Assembly (NCBI GenBank): GCA_965240325.2
Contig: OZ251243.1
Location: 1,302,001 to 1,366,000 of the forward strand
Source: Rebecca billardiae RCC1528
Lineage: Eukaryota; Haptophyta
Direction: 5' to 3'
Length of the DNA: 64,000 nt
This document shows positions 40,865 through 52,653 of the stretch, piece after piece; positions within the stretch are counted from its first letter, which is position 1, and each line of letters starts with the position of its first letter. The position numbers were made by a program, and so were the translations under genes. The notes below the pieces were generated by a model. It was not told the origin of the DNA and ran no database searches. It saw only the letters and a program-made list of their open reading frames with translations.

Positions 40865-42464
40865 TCCCGGACACAGTGCGCGCAGGTGCGCCTCGAGGCG
40901 AGATGAGCACCAGGGCCCGTCACAGCGCCCGTCGCGCGCGCTTGACTGCGGCGGCTGAGATGGCTGGAGCGGCGGCGCGTTGCGCTCATCCTCAGTGCAC
41001 ACGTGTAAGCGACCTTCGGCGCAGCAGACATGTGCCGCCTTGGGCCCTCCTCCGCCTGCTAGCGCGGCTCGACTGCAACGGTCGCCAAAGCCAAGCATTG
41101 CCTACTGAGTCCGCTTCTGCCCGCGACACGCGCTCGAATGGCGCCTTGAGCGCGCGCGCATTGGAAACATATACACTGGCCCTCTCTCCAGACAGCGCGC
41201 GCCTGGCTCCTGCAGCCTACTCTGTGCGATGAAGCGGTGGCGTAGGCGCCTGCCGGCCTGTTGTTGAAACGCACCCGCTCGGCTAGTGAGAATGGGCGCA
41301 GAAGACGCCGGGGAGCCGAGACATGAGCGCCGGAAGGGTTTCTGAGGTACTACCAGACCAGCCCACCTGACGCGCCGTCGCACAGCCCTCGCCTACGCGC
41401 ACGCGCACGACCAGAGCGAAGCTGCCCGCGCGGCGGACGGCCATTTCTTTTCAAATGTTTTCGCTGAGTCAGCGGCCGGCCCCCGACGGAGCTTGACGTA
41501 CTGGGCTGGGACGGGTGGGCTGGAGATGAGGAAATCCGGGAATCCCGGCAGCATGGCGACGCGCGAGTCAGCATGGCGAGTCAGCATGGCGGATGCAGTC
41601 TGCATCCCGCGGCGCCGATGGGCGCTAGCCGCGTCGGACGGGGCCGCCGCGCGCCGGCGAGTACGCGCGTTCCGCGCCGTATCTGCCGCTGCGCCTCGCT
41701 CCAGCCCAAGGCGGCCCCCGCCCCCGCCCCCCGTCTGCCACTCGTCGTCCGGCCTGCCTCGCGCCGCGCGCCGCGCGGGCCGTCCGACAGCCGCGCAGGG
41801 CGGTCTGGGCGGGCAGGCGGCGATGGCGGGCGTCTCTCGGCGGGCCTTGGCTGCGGCGGGCGCATCGTCTAGTCAAGCAGCAGTCGCCCGCGCCCGCGCC
41901 CGCCGCCGCCGTTTGTACTCCTCGATCTGATTGTGCCGCCGCGCACTGGAGTGTTGCTGCGGGCGTGGAGCGCCGCAGCCGGCCCAGCGCCTCGCGCCGG
42001 TCGAAGCGGCCCCCGCCCCGGCCCCCCATCTTACCCTCCGTCAAGCCTGCGCCTGGTGCGCGTAGTGAGCGGTGAACGTGTGCGGCGCGCCCAGCGCGCG
42101 CGAGCTGGATGGCTAACGCCAACCGACTGGTGGTTGCCCCCGCCGCGCATGCCAAGCACACGCAGCAGGGCACGCGGCGGGCGCGGCCGAGCAATGTGTG
42201 CCAGGAGGCCGCGTCGACGCGCGGGCGCTGGGGGCGTCGGCTGAAGGCGCGCCCCGAAGCAAGCGGTGGTGCAGTGCCGCTCCATACCACCGGTAGACCG
42301 GGGCGTGGGGCGCGGCGCCCGGCCCCTCATGGGCGCGCCCCGGCGTGTACATCTTGCCCGGCGTCAGGACTAGAACTGCCACTCGGACGGCGCGGCCGAT
42401 CTCTGCGCCGACGAGCGGGCGCTGGGGGCGTGGGCTGAGGGCACGCGCAGAAGCACTGTGGACG

Positions 42465-42950
42465 TTCACGTCGGCCGATGCCCCGCGTACCGCCTCTGGG
42501 TCCGTCGCTGAGTGCCACTTGACTGGCTCGGCCCGCCGTGTGCCACTGACTGGCTCGGCACCCGCGGGCGCGGCTCCAACCAGCCGCGAAGCGCACGCTG
42601 TAGCGGCCCACTAGGCCGGTAATTGGGAGTGCCCTCGCGGTTGCGGCTCGCCCGGGGGTCACTGCGGCCGGCCACGTCGGCCGACGCCCCGCGTACTGGC
42701 TCTGGGGCTGTCGCTGAGGGCCTCAGTACGCGCTCGGCCGTGCCGTGTGCCACTGGCCGTCGTGGCTCCAGTCGTTGGCCGCCGAGCTCACGAGTCACGC
42801 TGTGGCGGCGCACCGGGGCGGTAGTTGGGAGTGCCCTTGCGGTTTCAGCTCGCCCAGGGTCCACTGCGGCCGTCCACGTCGGCAAATGCCACGCACACAC
42901 GCACACAGCCTCTGGGTCCGTCGCTGAGTGCTACCGTTCCCGCTAGGCCG
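42465..42950 (+). repeat. Tandem array of ~205-bp units (about 2.5 copies)
   Basis: The segment ctctgggtccgtcgctgagt recurs (near 42495, as a variant near 42700, and near 42911), and cggtaattgggagtgccctc at 42616 recurs with changes near 42819. A cacgtcggcc[g/a]a element precedes each unit. Spacing is close to 205 bp. The array directly follows the isolated unit of the ~240-bp family. Confidence 0.8.
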
Positions 42951-45462
42951 CCCAGCTTATTGCAGTGTGCCACACTGACGGACTGTGTCAGCGCCGCCCG
43001 CCAGCCGCGACGCAGGCTCGTCTGCTGGGTCAAGCGACCCTGATGCTCTCGGGCCTGAACTGCGCGCGTTCCAATGAACGGCCCGACCGACCTGCTGGAG
43101 GATCAGCCAGCGTCTGTTCGAGAGCTACGCTCTCGGTTGACCGCCCCCTGAGGCGCGCCCTGCTTGGCCGGCCGGACTGCGCAGCTGGCACGTGCGCTGG
43201 CCAGGACCTTACTGCTCAGAAAGTATGTGCTGGCTCCGGGTCAAGCGACTCCGCCCTCGGCCTCGAACAGCGCGTTCCGATCGGCCAGACCTGTCTGAGA
43301 CTGGACGATCAGCTAAAGTCTGTCCGACGAGAGCCCCCAGCATAGGTTGACCTCAGTCTGGGGAGCGCTCTGTGGCGCTGGGTGCCGCAGCGCGCACGGC
43401 AGGCGGGCCGGCCGTGCGGCTATCCGAGATTGTGGGTATGCCTACCCAGCGCCCCGCACCGGTCGAAGCTGCCTTCGCCCCGGCCCCCCATCGTCCACCT
43501 CGTCCTATCTGACTCCGGTGAGCAGCAGCTGCTGAATGCCCAGCATACGCCCTTGCTGCCCGTGCGCAGGAGGCGGAGCCGTGCGGTGCGCGGTGGCTGG
43601 CGGCCGGCTGGCGTCACGCTCGACGTACGTGAGGCGAGTCGGCGGGCAGCCTGCGCACCACGGGCTGGCGCGGGGCGCTGGCGTGCTACACCGAGATGGG
43701 CCGACACATGCGCGCCCACGCCCGCGCTGCCCGAAGCACCGGCCGGATGCACCGCTGGTGCGTTGCCACACTCGGAGGCAGCAGCTGCCGGCGGTCCGGT
43801 GCGGGATGCCATCACGTGCGCGCGCGCGTGCTCGGCGCGGCGCCAGTGGCGGGCGGGCGGAGGGCGCAGGAGTGCGCGATGGAGTGGCTGCGCTGCTCCC
43901 GCGCCACTGCGCGGGGCCACGTGCGCGCGCTCGCGCGCAGCGCGCTCTCTCCTCGCCAGCGTGCGCACTGCTCGATCGGCGTGCGGTCGTGCCCGAGGTG
44001 CAGCGCTTGCGTTGGGCGCGGTGGCGCGGGCGGGTGCGCACCTGGCGCCGCGTGCGGTATGCGTGCGCGGAGGCCCTCGTGCCCGCGCGACGGCGCGCGC
44101 GGTCGACCTGGCATCGCGGGGAGAGGCGATGGCTCCTGACGATGCAGTCTCGCTGCGAGGCGGCGGGCGCCGCCATCGTCCTGCTCTGATGCGCCCTTTT
44201 TCCAGGCCGAGCATTTCGCGACGCTCCGCTGCGTTTTGTTTTTGGTTTTCTTTCTCGCCGGCGCGGTGCCTCCGCTGTCCACGATGGCCGACCGGCCTTT
44301 CCGCACGGGCGCACGAGCACGTCGCCTCGCCGCGGCGACGGGCGCGGCAAGAGGGCGCGAGGGCGCGCTGCGCGGCGGGCACGCGGCGTGCAACGCGTAT
44401 GCGTCGTGTCCAGCTCACCGCGAGGCGGCTCGCACGCTGCCGTTGCGAAGGCGCGGCCGCGGCGACGGCTCGCGGTCGGCGTTGCGCTCGCGTGATGCGG
44501 CCGCGCGTGAAGCGGGCTGGCGCGCGGCCGGCGCCCCGCGGGCTGGCGGGGAGCGCCGGGTAACACCCACCTGACCCGCGTCGCGCACGCGCGCGCGCGC
44601 GCTGCCCACCGCGCCGGCCAGGGGCGCCGTGGGAATGTTGCCACGCGCGACGGCCCGGGGGACGGTCGGGACTGGCCGCCCGCCAGTCGCGCGCGCGCGC
44701 GCGCGCCCGGCGCGCGGCGCGCGAGCGGAGTGCGCGTGCGTGCGCGAATGGCCGATGGCGCTGCGCCCGCGCCACTGCGCGGGGCTGCGCGCGCGTACCC
44801 GCGCGCGGCCTGCTCCCTTGTGGACGGCGTGTGCGCGCACGGCTCTGCATGCGGCCGCGACCGCCGTGGCGCGGCGCCCGCTGCCCGGGGACGGTGGCGC
44901 GGGCGGGTGCGCGCCGGGCGCCGGGTGACGCGTCTGCGCTGCGGCGCGCGCCTCCTCGGCCCGTGCGCGACCGCGCGCGCCTGCCGTTGCGCGAGCGGGC
45001 GCGGGCGGAGTGGCGAAGGCGCCGCTCGCGCCCGGAGGCGATGCCGCCATCGCTCTTTCCACCGGGCTGGCGGCCAGCCGCTGACGAAACGAATCGAAAC
45101 GAATCCGTGTGGTCGTCTGGGCTTTCTTTTCGCGGAGCAGCCAGCATGGCTGCCGAGGCGGCGGATGGCACGTTGCTTTTTGTCGTTGGCGCTCACGGCA
45201 CGCTCGCGGCGGCGCGGCGGCGTGCGGCGCGAGCGCGTGCTCGCACAGCTGGCGAGTCGCGCGCGGCACCGCTGCTCGAGACAGCGAGTGCCATCGCCGC
45301 GCAGCAGCGTCGCGTCAAAGAGCGCCGCAGCCAAGCGCGCGGCCCGCTGAGTGTAACGGCTTCCTGCCCGCCGCCGGCGCGCGCCGACTGCGAGCACGCA
45401 GGGCTCGGCGCGTGCGCGCCCTCCGGTGCCAGACGCGAAGGCACGCGTCTTGGAGGCATACG

Positions 45463-46900
45463 TCACACGGCCAGCCCCTGTGCCACCGCGTCAGCGTGAG
45501 ACTCAGCGCCAGTGTCCGGCCGGCAGCCCGGCCGTTCTCAACGTGCAGTCGGACGGCCTCGGGGGATGGCGGTTGGGCAGCGGACGAGCGACGACGGGCG
45601 CCTACTGGCGAGCCTTGGCGGCGTCGTGCGCGTCGTCAAGCCAAGCAGCCATCGCCCGCGCCCGCGCCCGCCGCCGCCATTTGTAGAAGTCTCAGTGGCC
45701 ATGCACCCTGCGCACGGCGTGCCGACCACGCGGCAGCTGCAAGTCTGGCTGGCGAGGCGCGATGAACCGCTGCGCAGCACGCGGCGTTCAAGCCGAGCGC
45801 GAGGCGTGGGACCTCCCGGGCTACCCGCACGAGGGCGCACACGACGACCCCGAGCCAGCCTCGGGCTGCGGCTGCAGCGCCGAGGCTAGTGCGTCCGGAG
45901 CTGTGCCGGCTGCGCCGAGCGCGCGATGCCGGGCGCGCCCGCGTCCAGAGTGCGGCTCGGCTGGGCTCGTCTGACCTCTGCGAAGCACGCGGCGCCGCGG
46001 CCGAGGTCGAGGCGTGGCATCCAGCGACTATGCCCGCGCGGGCCCGCACGGGCTGCCCGTGCCCCAGGCTCGGGCTGTCGCGGCCGTACCGATTAGCTGG
46101 GCCTGGGGCAGCGCGCGCTGCCGTCGCTGGCCCACCCATCGCGCGCCCGCGTGGGCGCGACGGCAGCGCGTGGGGCGGTGCGAGCCAGTCGAGCGACCGC
46201 AGCGCGTGCTGCTCGGCGGCGCGTGGCGCGAGCGCGCCGCGGCCGTGGTTGGCGTCACGCACCGGCTCAGCTGCCCCCGCCCCCGCGCCCCCATCTCCCA
46301 CCTCGTCCGAGCTGCCTCTCGGGACGGTGCGCGTCTACGCGCAGCTGCTGCATGCCGCTGGTCGCGCACGCGCCTCACGTCGAAGGCGCGGCCGCCCCTT
46401 ACAGGGACGCGTGCACGTGGCGATCGAGACGAGCACACTCGAGCGTGGTCAGCGCGGGTCGGCAGTGGCGAGCAGCAGAAGAGCAGTCTCTATGTTGGAC
46501 GGCCGCGCACGCCGCCGGGCCGAGCTCTGCGCGCAGACTTGGCAGCTGTTCACTTGCTGCCGACTGGCACCGAGCACTGCACGGCGTCGTGCGATGGATG
46601 GAGACGCGAATGCACCCTCCCAGCACGCGCGCTCGACCGCTCGGCAGTGCACGCGCGCGGCCGCGCGCAGCCGGCAGCGTGTGCGTGGCAGCGCGGCCGC
46701 GAGCAAGGGGCTGGCGGTGCGCTCGCGCCGCCGCGATGGCCGCGCGTGGGCGCGCGTGGGGGCGCGGTGAGCTGGCCGATGCGCACTCTGGGCGCGTGCC
46801 CCCACGGCGCGCGGATCCACTCGCGCACCACTGCGCCGGCGCGCGCGACAAGCCGCCCTCGGGCGGACGGCGGGGATGGAGCGCCGCCATGCTGGCTTCC
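45463..46900 (+). repeat. Long direct repeat, copy 2 (partner 34559-36000)
   Basis: Same orientation and order of landmarks as the copy 10.9 kb upstream, including the ~80-bp dispersed core (45607-45686), the gcgaagcacgcggcgccgcg segment near 45979 and the gcgcagacttggc segment near 46529. Confidence 0.85.
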
Positions 46901-48805
46901 GAGTCCCGATGGCTGGAAACGAGGAAATCCCGGCAGCATGGCGACGCACCTCCCTTGGCGACGCGCGAGTCGACGATCGGGCACTGCGCCGACGAATCTG
47001 GAGACCTGCGCCGTCCTACCTGTGTCGTTAATAGAATGAGTCAGCATGGCGAGTCAGCGTGGCGGATGCAGTCTGCATCCCGCGGCGCCGATGGGCGCTA
47101 GCCGCGTCGGACGGCGCCGCCGCGCGCCGGCGAGTACGTGCGTACAGCGCCGTATTCGCCGCTGCGCCTCGCTCCAGCCCAAGGCTGCCCCCGCCCCCGC
47201 CCTCGCCCCCCGTCTGCCACTCGTCGTCCGGCCTGCCTCACGCCGCGCGGGCCGTCCGACAGCCGCGCCGGGCGGTCTGGGCGGGCAGGCGGCGATGGCG
47301 GGCGTCTCTGCGCGGGCCTTGGCTGCGGCACGCGCATCGTCTAGCCAAGCAGCAGTCGCCCGCGCCCGCGCCCGCCGCCGCCGTTTCTAGTCTCAATCTG
47401 ATTTTGCCGCCGCGCACTGGAGTGTTGCTGCGGGCGTGGAGCGCCGCAGCCGGCCCAGCGCCTCGCGCCGGTCGAAGCTGCCCCCGCCCCGGCCCCCCAT
47501 CTTGCTCTTCGTCCAAGCTGCACCTGGTGCGCGTAGTGAGCGGCGACCACCAGGGCCCTCATCATCGCGCGTGAGCGCCCGCTCTCGGCGCACAGCTGCC
47601 CCGGATACACGCCCACTGCAGTGCTGCTGGTCGTGCGCGCGCCTCGCGTCGAAAGGGCGGGCGCGCCTTGCCGCGGCGCGGGCGCGTTGAGGCCGAGACG
47701 AGCACGTTCGATTCGAGCGCTCCCATTGCGCGTCGGCAGCGGTGGTGAGCAGCAGTCGCGCAGGCAACGCCCTGTCCCACCGTGCCGGGAGGCACGCCAT
47801 CGGCACTCGCGCCCGGCTGGCCGGCAGCCCGGCCTCGTGCAGTCGGGCGGCCTCGTGGCCGGCTCTGACCGCGCGGCAGCTGCTGGCCTGGCTGGTGAGG
47901 TGCGATGCATCGCGGCGCAGCACGCGGCGGTGTAGCGCGAGACCGAGCGCTAGGCGTGGATCCCAGGGGGCTGTCCGCGCGAGGGCTCACGCGACGACCG
48001 CGAGCCAGGCTCTGGCTGCGGCGCTGCAGCACCGAGGCGAATGCGTCCGGAGCCGTGCCGGCTGCGCTGAGCGCGCGCCGCATCGCGCTGCCAGGCGCTT
48101 CCGGGTCGGCGCGGCCGACGCGGCGCCGCGGCCGCTCCCGAGGTGCGGCGCCCCGCGGAGCGCCCGCGCCAGCCCGCACGGGCTGTCTCGCGCGCGCGCC
48201 GGGCGCGGGCTGTCGCGGCCGGGCCGACGCTTCGTCGGGGGCAGCGCACGCGTGGTCGCCACCGGCCGCTCACGGCGCGCCCGCCGTGGGCGCGACGGCA
48301 GCGCTGGCGGGGTAGTGCGAGCCAGCCGGGCGACCGCAGCGCATGCTGCTCGGCGGCGTGGGGCGCGCCCTGAGCGGCAGTGGCCGGCCTCACGCGCCGG
48401 CCCAGCCTGCCGCCGCGCCCGCGCCCCCGTCGCTCGCCCCATCCGAGCTGTCTGCTGTAACACGCGTGCGCGCCGTGGGCAGCAACGCGTGCGCGTGCTT
48501 GCGCGCCAGGCGCTGGTCGCGCGCGCGGCGGTGGCCCGTGCCGAGAGCTCGCAGGGCATCCGCGGCGTGACACACGCGGCGAGCGACGTGCCCGGCGCCG
48601 CGTGGCGCCGCGCGTGCCTCCGCGCCCGGGACCCATATGATGCGCCCGCCATCGTGCTCCGGACCGTCCGCACCCCGCACGGCGTGCCCGGACTGCCCAC
48701 CCTCGTGATACGGCCCTTGCTCGTGAGTTGCCCGTTTGGCACACGCCGCGCCTCCGCCGCCTCGTCGGCATACTGTACCGTGTGTACCAACCGCCTTCGA
48801 GGCCC

Positions 48806-51154
48806 ATGCCGCCGCACGCTCTCTCTGCCGCGCTGACCGACCTGCCGCCCGAGCTCGTCGCGCGCATCCTCCTCCACCTCGATGACGTGCGCGACCTCGC
48901 CGCCGCCAACGCCGCCGCGTGCCTCTTCCGCGGCGCGCCACTCGCCAGCACGCGCTGCGCGAGCGCGCGCGCGCGCGTGGGCACGCGGCCGTGCTGCCGG
49001 CGGCCCTGCCCGCGGGCGTGTCCACGTGGGCCGAGGAGCTGTTCGCGCGCGAGCGCGTGCTCGAGCTTGCGTGCGCCCACTGGCACGTCGTCGCTGCCGG
49101 TCGGAGCTTGGAGGGCGCCGGGTTTGTCGGCGAGTGCGGCGGCATGTGCACGTGCGGCGCGCCGGACGGCGGTCTCGACTCCAGCGAGGCGGAGGTCGTG
49201 CTCGTTGTGACGCTCGTGTCCTTGCCGCAGGCGGCGCCCGTGCGCGCAGTGGCTGCCGGCGACAAGCACCTGCTCGTGCTGAGCGAGGCGGGCGCCGTGT
49301 ACGCGCGCGGCCGCAACTACTGCGGCCAGCTGGGCGTGGGCGACACGGCCGAGCGGCTGGCGTTCGTGCAGGTGGCTGCGCTGGGAGATGAGCCCGTCGT
49401 CGGCATTGGCGCCGGTGCCGACCACAGCTTCGCGCTTACGGCCTCAGGCGCGGCGTACAGCTGGGGCCACAACAGCTACGGCCAGCTCGGCCACGGCGAC
49501 ACGAAGGAGCGGTGGGCGCCGACGCGCATCGAGGCGCTGCGCGGCGTGCGAGTGGGCGGTGTGTCGGCAGGGGGTGCTCACACGCTGCTGCTCTCGACCG
49601 TTGGTGGCGTCTACTCGTGCGGGTTAGGAGGGGCGCTCGGCCACGGCGACCACGCGTGGCATCTGCTCACGCCGAAGCGCATCGGGGCGCTCGCGGGCGT
49701 GCGCGCCGTGCACGTGAGCGCGGGCAGCGGCCACAGCCTGGTGGTGGACGCGGCGGGCGGCGTGCACTCCTTCGGAGGCGGGGGTCATGGCGCGCTCGGC
49801 CACGGCGACGAGACGCCTCGATCGGTGCCCACGCGCATCGAAGCCCTGACGGGCGTGCGTGCCGTGCGCGCCAGCGCGGGCCTTGGCAGCAGCGCGGTGA
49901 CGTGCTCGGACGGCAGCGTGCGCGCGTTTGGGTTCAACGCCTTCGGCCAGCTGGGGTTGGGGCACCGAGAGGATTGCACGCCGCTGCCAGCGCGGGTGGA
50001 GGGCCTCGCGCGCGTGCTCGACTGCTCGTTCGGTGGCTGCCACGCGCTCCACGTCACCGCGGAGGGCGGCCTGCACGCGTGCGGCAGCTTCTCGGGCCCC
50101 CCCCCCATGCTGTCGGTTGACGGCATCGTGTCGCCGCTGCCGCTGCGCGTCGCGCTCGAGCACAGCCTGGTCCAGCACGGCTTACCGTCGCCGCTGCGCG
50201 TGGGGCCGCGATCGGCCCCGAGCGCGGCCTGGTCGTGGACGCCGCAGGCGGTGTGCGCTCGTCTGCCGCGGCCTCCCGTCCGCGACGCCCTGGGGCTGGC
50301 GGTGTGCGCGCGCGCCGATGTCGCGCGCGAGCTCGCATCCCTCCTCGGCGGAGGCTCAGCGGCCGCGGGCCTGCCGTGCTCGGCGGCGGCGGGGCGCGCG
50401 CCGCGCGCGCCGCCTCGCGCCGCGATGCCGCGAACAGCGCCTCTGCCTCCGCACCCGCCGCGCCGTGCCGCGCCCGCAGGGGGGCCAGGGCGCTGCTCTG
50501 TGGCGGCCCGACCAGAGTGCGCGCGCGCCGCTGCGATCGGCCCTGCGGGGGCGCGCGTGCACGCTCACGCGCCCGTGCCCGCACGCGGCAGGCGAGAGCG
50601 AGGAGGATGCCGACGACGAGTCCGAGGAGGAGGAGGATGACGACGACGACGACGACTGGCCGGTAGGCCCGCGCGTGCGCGCAGGCGACGGCGAGCCGGC
50701 GCGCAAGTGGCGGCGCGTGGTGCGCGCGGCCCGCGCGCCGGTGCGAGGCGCGCCGTGCGTTGGAGCCTCTGCCGCCGCGCGCGCCTCGTGAGCGCCTCTG
50801 CCCTCGCGCGCGCCACGCGCGCAGGGTGACGAGGACGACGCGGGCACGGGGGCGCGCCTCCACGTGGACGAGGGCGACACGCAGATCACGCACAGCGCGA
50901 TGGCTGGCTGGCTGAAGGACGTGTCGGCGACGATACGGCAGGAGGGGAGCGCGTACGTGCGCGCGCGTGCAGCGCGGCTCGCCGCGCTGGACGGCGCGGA
51001 CGCGGATGCGCTCTTTGCGCAGCCCATCGTGCGCGGCGACGCCGAGGCGCTGCGCGCGGCGTACGCGGCGCGGCCGGCTAGCGCGTCTGCGTCGCCGCCC
51101 GCGACGCCAGACTCGTCGTCTGCCGGGTCGTCGGAGGACGACGCCGAGCCGTAG
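48806..51154 (+). pseudogene. F-box / RCC1-repeat (beta-propeller) gene, copy 1, with a 2-base frameshift
   Basis: ATG 48806 opens MPPHALSAALTDLPPELVAR and ILLHLDDVRDLAAANAA, an F-box-like motif. At about 48945 the sequence has two extra bases relative to the paralogue at 52.4 kb (ctcgccagcacg against ctcgagcacg), shifting the frame just before the region encoding VSTWAEELFARERVLELACA. The downstream frame is open to 50640 and carries RCC1 repeats: HSFALTASGAAYSWGHNSYG + QLGHGD, HTLLLSTVGGVYSCG, HSLVVDAAGGVHSFGGGGHG, VRAFGFNAFGQLGLG. Further 3' exons are likely: one at about 50592-50740 (GESEEDADDESEEEEDD) and one at 50825-51154, joined across intron 50741-50824 (GTGCGA...CAG, phase 0), ending EDDAEP. 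The acceptor at 50591 has no unambiguous donor. The frameshift could be real decay or an assembly error. Confidence 0.65.
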
Positions 51155-51541
51155 GAGGGGCACCGCCCGAGCGGGTAGCGGCGCGCGCACCGCGCCTGGC
51201 GCTGATCGTGCCATGCCGCCACTTAGCTGATGATGCATGCGTATAACAGTCGTTATATATATGCACACACACGCGCGAGATCGTCGTCCGCCCGCCGGAA
51301 CATGCTGGCGCGTCGTAACTGAGGAGGCCGATGATGATGCATTCATCACGCAGGCGCGCGGCTGCAGCTCGAGGCCGAGCCCCTGCCCATGCCGCGGTGC
51401 GCCGGTGCCCCGCGTAGCCTGACGAACTATATATATAGTCGTACTAGCCGTGCCGCGCCGGTCCGGTTTTACGGCACGCTGCACTGGGCAGCAGCGCGCG
51501 TGGCGCCATGCCCTGCGCCGGCACGCGCAGGCACGCCACGC
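51155..51541. other. Convergent intergenic region between the RCC1 paralogues
   Basis: About 390 bp between the two inverted copies. It includes short AT-rich patches (51240-51265 and 51425-51440) with TATATA runs. No gene seen. Confidence 0.5.
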
Positions 51542-52561
51542 TCAGTAACGCCTGCGCGGCCATCGGACGACGTGCAGCGAGCGCACGTCACCTGATCCGT
51601 CCACCACCAGGCTGCGTGCATGGTCGGCGCTCACGCGCACGGCGCGCACGCCAGCTTGCGCCTCGATGCGCCTAGGTTTGTGCTGATGCTGCCGGTCGCC
51701 GTGGCCGAGACAGCCCGAGTTGCCATCGCCGCACGAGTAGACGGCTCCACCGATCGAGAGCAGCAGCGTGTGGTTGTTGCATGCGGCCACGCCGCCCACG
51801 CGCACGCCGTCCAGCGCCTCGATGCGCGTCGGCTCCCACCGGTCCTTCTTGTCGCCGTGGCCGAGCTGGCCGCTGCGGTTGGAGCCCCAGCTGAATGCCA
51901 CGCCGGCAGCCGTGAGCGCAAAGCTGTGGCAAGCGCTGGCGCTCGTGCCGACGACGAGCTCCGCGCCCAGCGACGCCACCTGCACAAACGCCCGCCGCTC
52001 GGCTTTGTCGCCCACGCCCAGCTGGCCGTGGCCGTTGCGGCCGCACGCGTACACGGCGCCCGCCTCGCTCAGCGCGAGCAGGTGCTTGTCGCCGGCAGCC
52101 ACTGCGCGCACGCGCACCGCATCCAGTGAGACCACGCGCGTCGGCACGGACACGGTCGCCCCCATGCCGAGCTCGGGGTGGCCCAGCGGCGCGCCGCACG
52201 TGTGCACGCAGCCGGCGCCGTCGACAAATGCTGAAAATTGAGCCGGGGAGGTTGGGCTGCCAGTGGTCATGTGCGCGTGCGCGCACGCAAGCTCGAGCAC
52301 GCGCTCGCGCGCGAACAGCTCCTCGGCCCACGTGGACACGCCCGCGGGCAGGGCCGCCGGCAGCACGGCCGCGTGCCCACGCGCGCGCGCGCGCTCACGC
52401 AGCGCGTGCTCGAGCGGCGCGCCGCAGAAGAGGCGCGCGGCTGCGTTGGCGGCGGCGAGATCGCGCACGTCATCGAGGTGGACGAGGATGCGCGCGACCA
52501 GCTCGGGCGGCAGGTCGGTCAGCCGCACGGCCGTCGCGGCAGAGCGGGCGTGCGACGACAT
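51542..52561 (-). CDS. F-box / RCC1-repeat protein, copy 2, shortened C-terminus (339 aa)
   Basis: Single exon from ATG 52561. It begins MSSHARSAATAVRLTDLPPE and LVARILVHLDDVRDLAAANA, an F-box-like start, and continues in frame through EHALRERARARGHAAVLPAA and VSTWAEELFARERVLELACA where copy 1 is shifted. About four RCC1-type blades follow: VYACGRNGHGQLGVGDKAER, HSFALTAAGVAFSWGSNRSG, HTLLLSIGGAVYSCGDGNSG, then ARSLVVDGSGDVRSLH. There the similarity to copy 1 stops and a short unrelated tail (VVRWPRRRY) ends the frame, so the seven-bladed propeller is incomplete. The family includes F-box/RCC1 and HERC-like ubiquitin-ligase adaptors. It lies in inverted orientation to copy 1 and starts less than 210 bp from the divergent gene on the right. 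Confidence 0.8.
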   Translation of the reverse strand: MSSHARSAATAVRLTDLPPELVARILVHLDDVRDLAAANAAARLFCGAPLEHALRERARARGHAAVLPAALPAGVSTWAEELFARERVLELACAHAHMTTGSPTSPAQFSAFVDGAGCVHTCGAPLGHPELGMGATVSVPTRVVSLDAVRVRAVAAGDKHLLALSEAGAVYACGRNGHGQLGVGDKAERRAFVQVASLGAELVVGTSASACHSFALTAAGVAFSWGSNRSGQLGHGDKKDRWEPTRIEALDGVRVGGVAACNNHTLLLSIGGAVYSCGDGNSGCLGHGDRQHQHKPRRIEAQAGVRAVRVSADHARSLVVDGSGDVRSLHVVRWPRRRY

Positions 52562-52653
52562 GAGCGTGACGACGGTTGGCACAGTGATGCTAATCGCTAC
52601 CGGTTCGCAGCCGGGGATGTCTGGGCCTGTCGTCGGGCGGCGGGTCAGATTTG

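Larger units (their letters stand above)
33561..48805. repeat. 15-kb gene-poor block of direct-oriented mosaic repeats
   Basis: No gene on either strand shows a domain, and reading frames are not conserved between repeat copies. The block is built from repeats, almost all in the same orientation. It contains tandem arrays at 33.72-34.54 kb and 42.44-42.95 kb, a long unit at 34559-36000 and 45463-46900, and a 0.6-0.7-kb module seen near 35.3-36.0, 37.2-37.9, 38.5-39.1, 40.1-40.8 and 46.2-46.9 kb. Landmarks of the module are gcgcagacttggc (35658, 37495, 46529) and gcaccactgcgccggcg (35936, 39036, 40705, 46825). A pyrimidine-rich segment ending ggccccccatctta, or close variants, lies near 36970, 38455, 39885, 42020, 43480 and 47490. 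No reverse transcriptase, integrase or LTR pair was recognised. Confidence 0.75.

Noticed and set aside
43420-45466. Long minus-strand frames of 583 and 653 codons at 43.4-45.5 kb
   Set aside because: Arginine/alanine/proline-rich, no domain, and both overlap repeated DNA in conflicting frames.
33561-48805. LTR retrotransposon as the source of the repeat block
   Set aside because: I found no reverse transcriptase, integrase or protease motif, no tRNA primer site and no paired long terminal repeats. The repeats are modular and same-strand.
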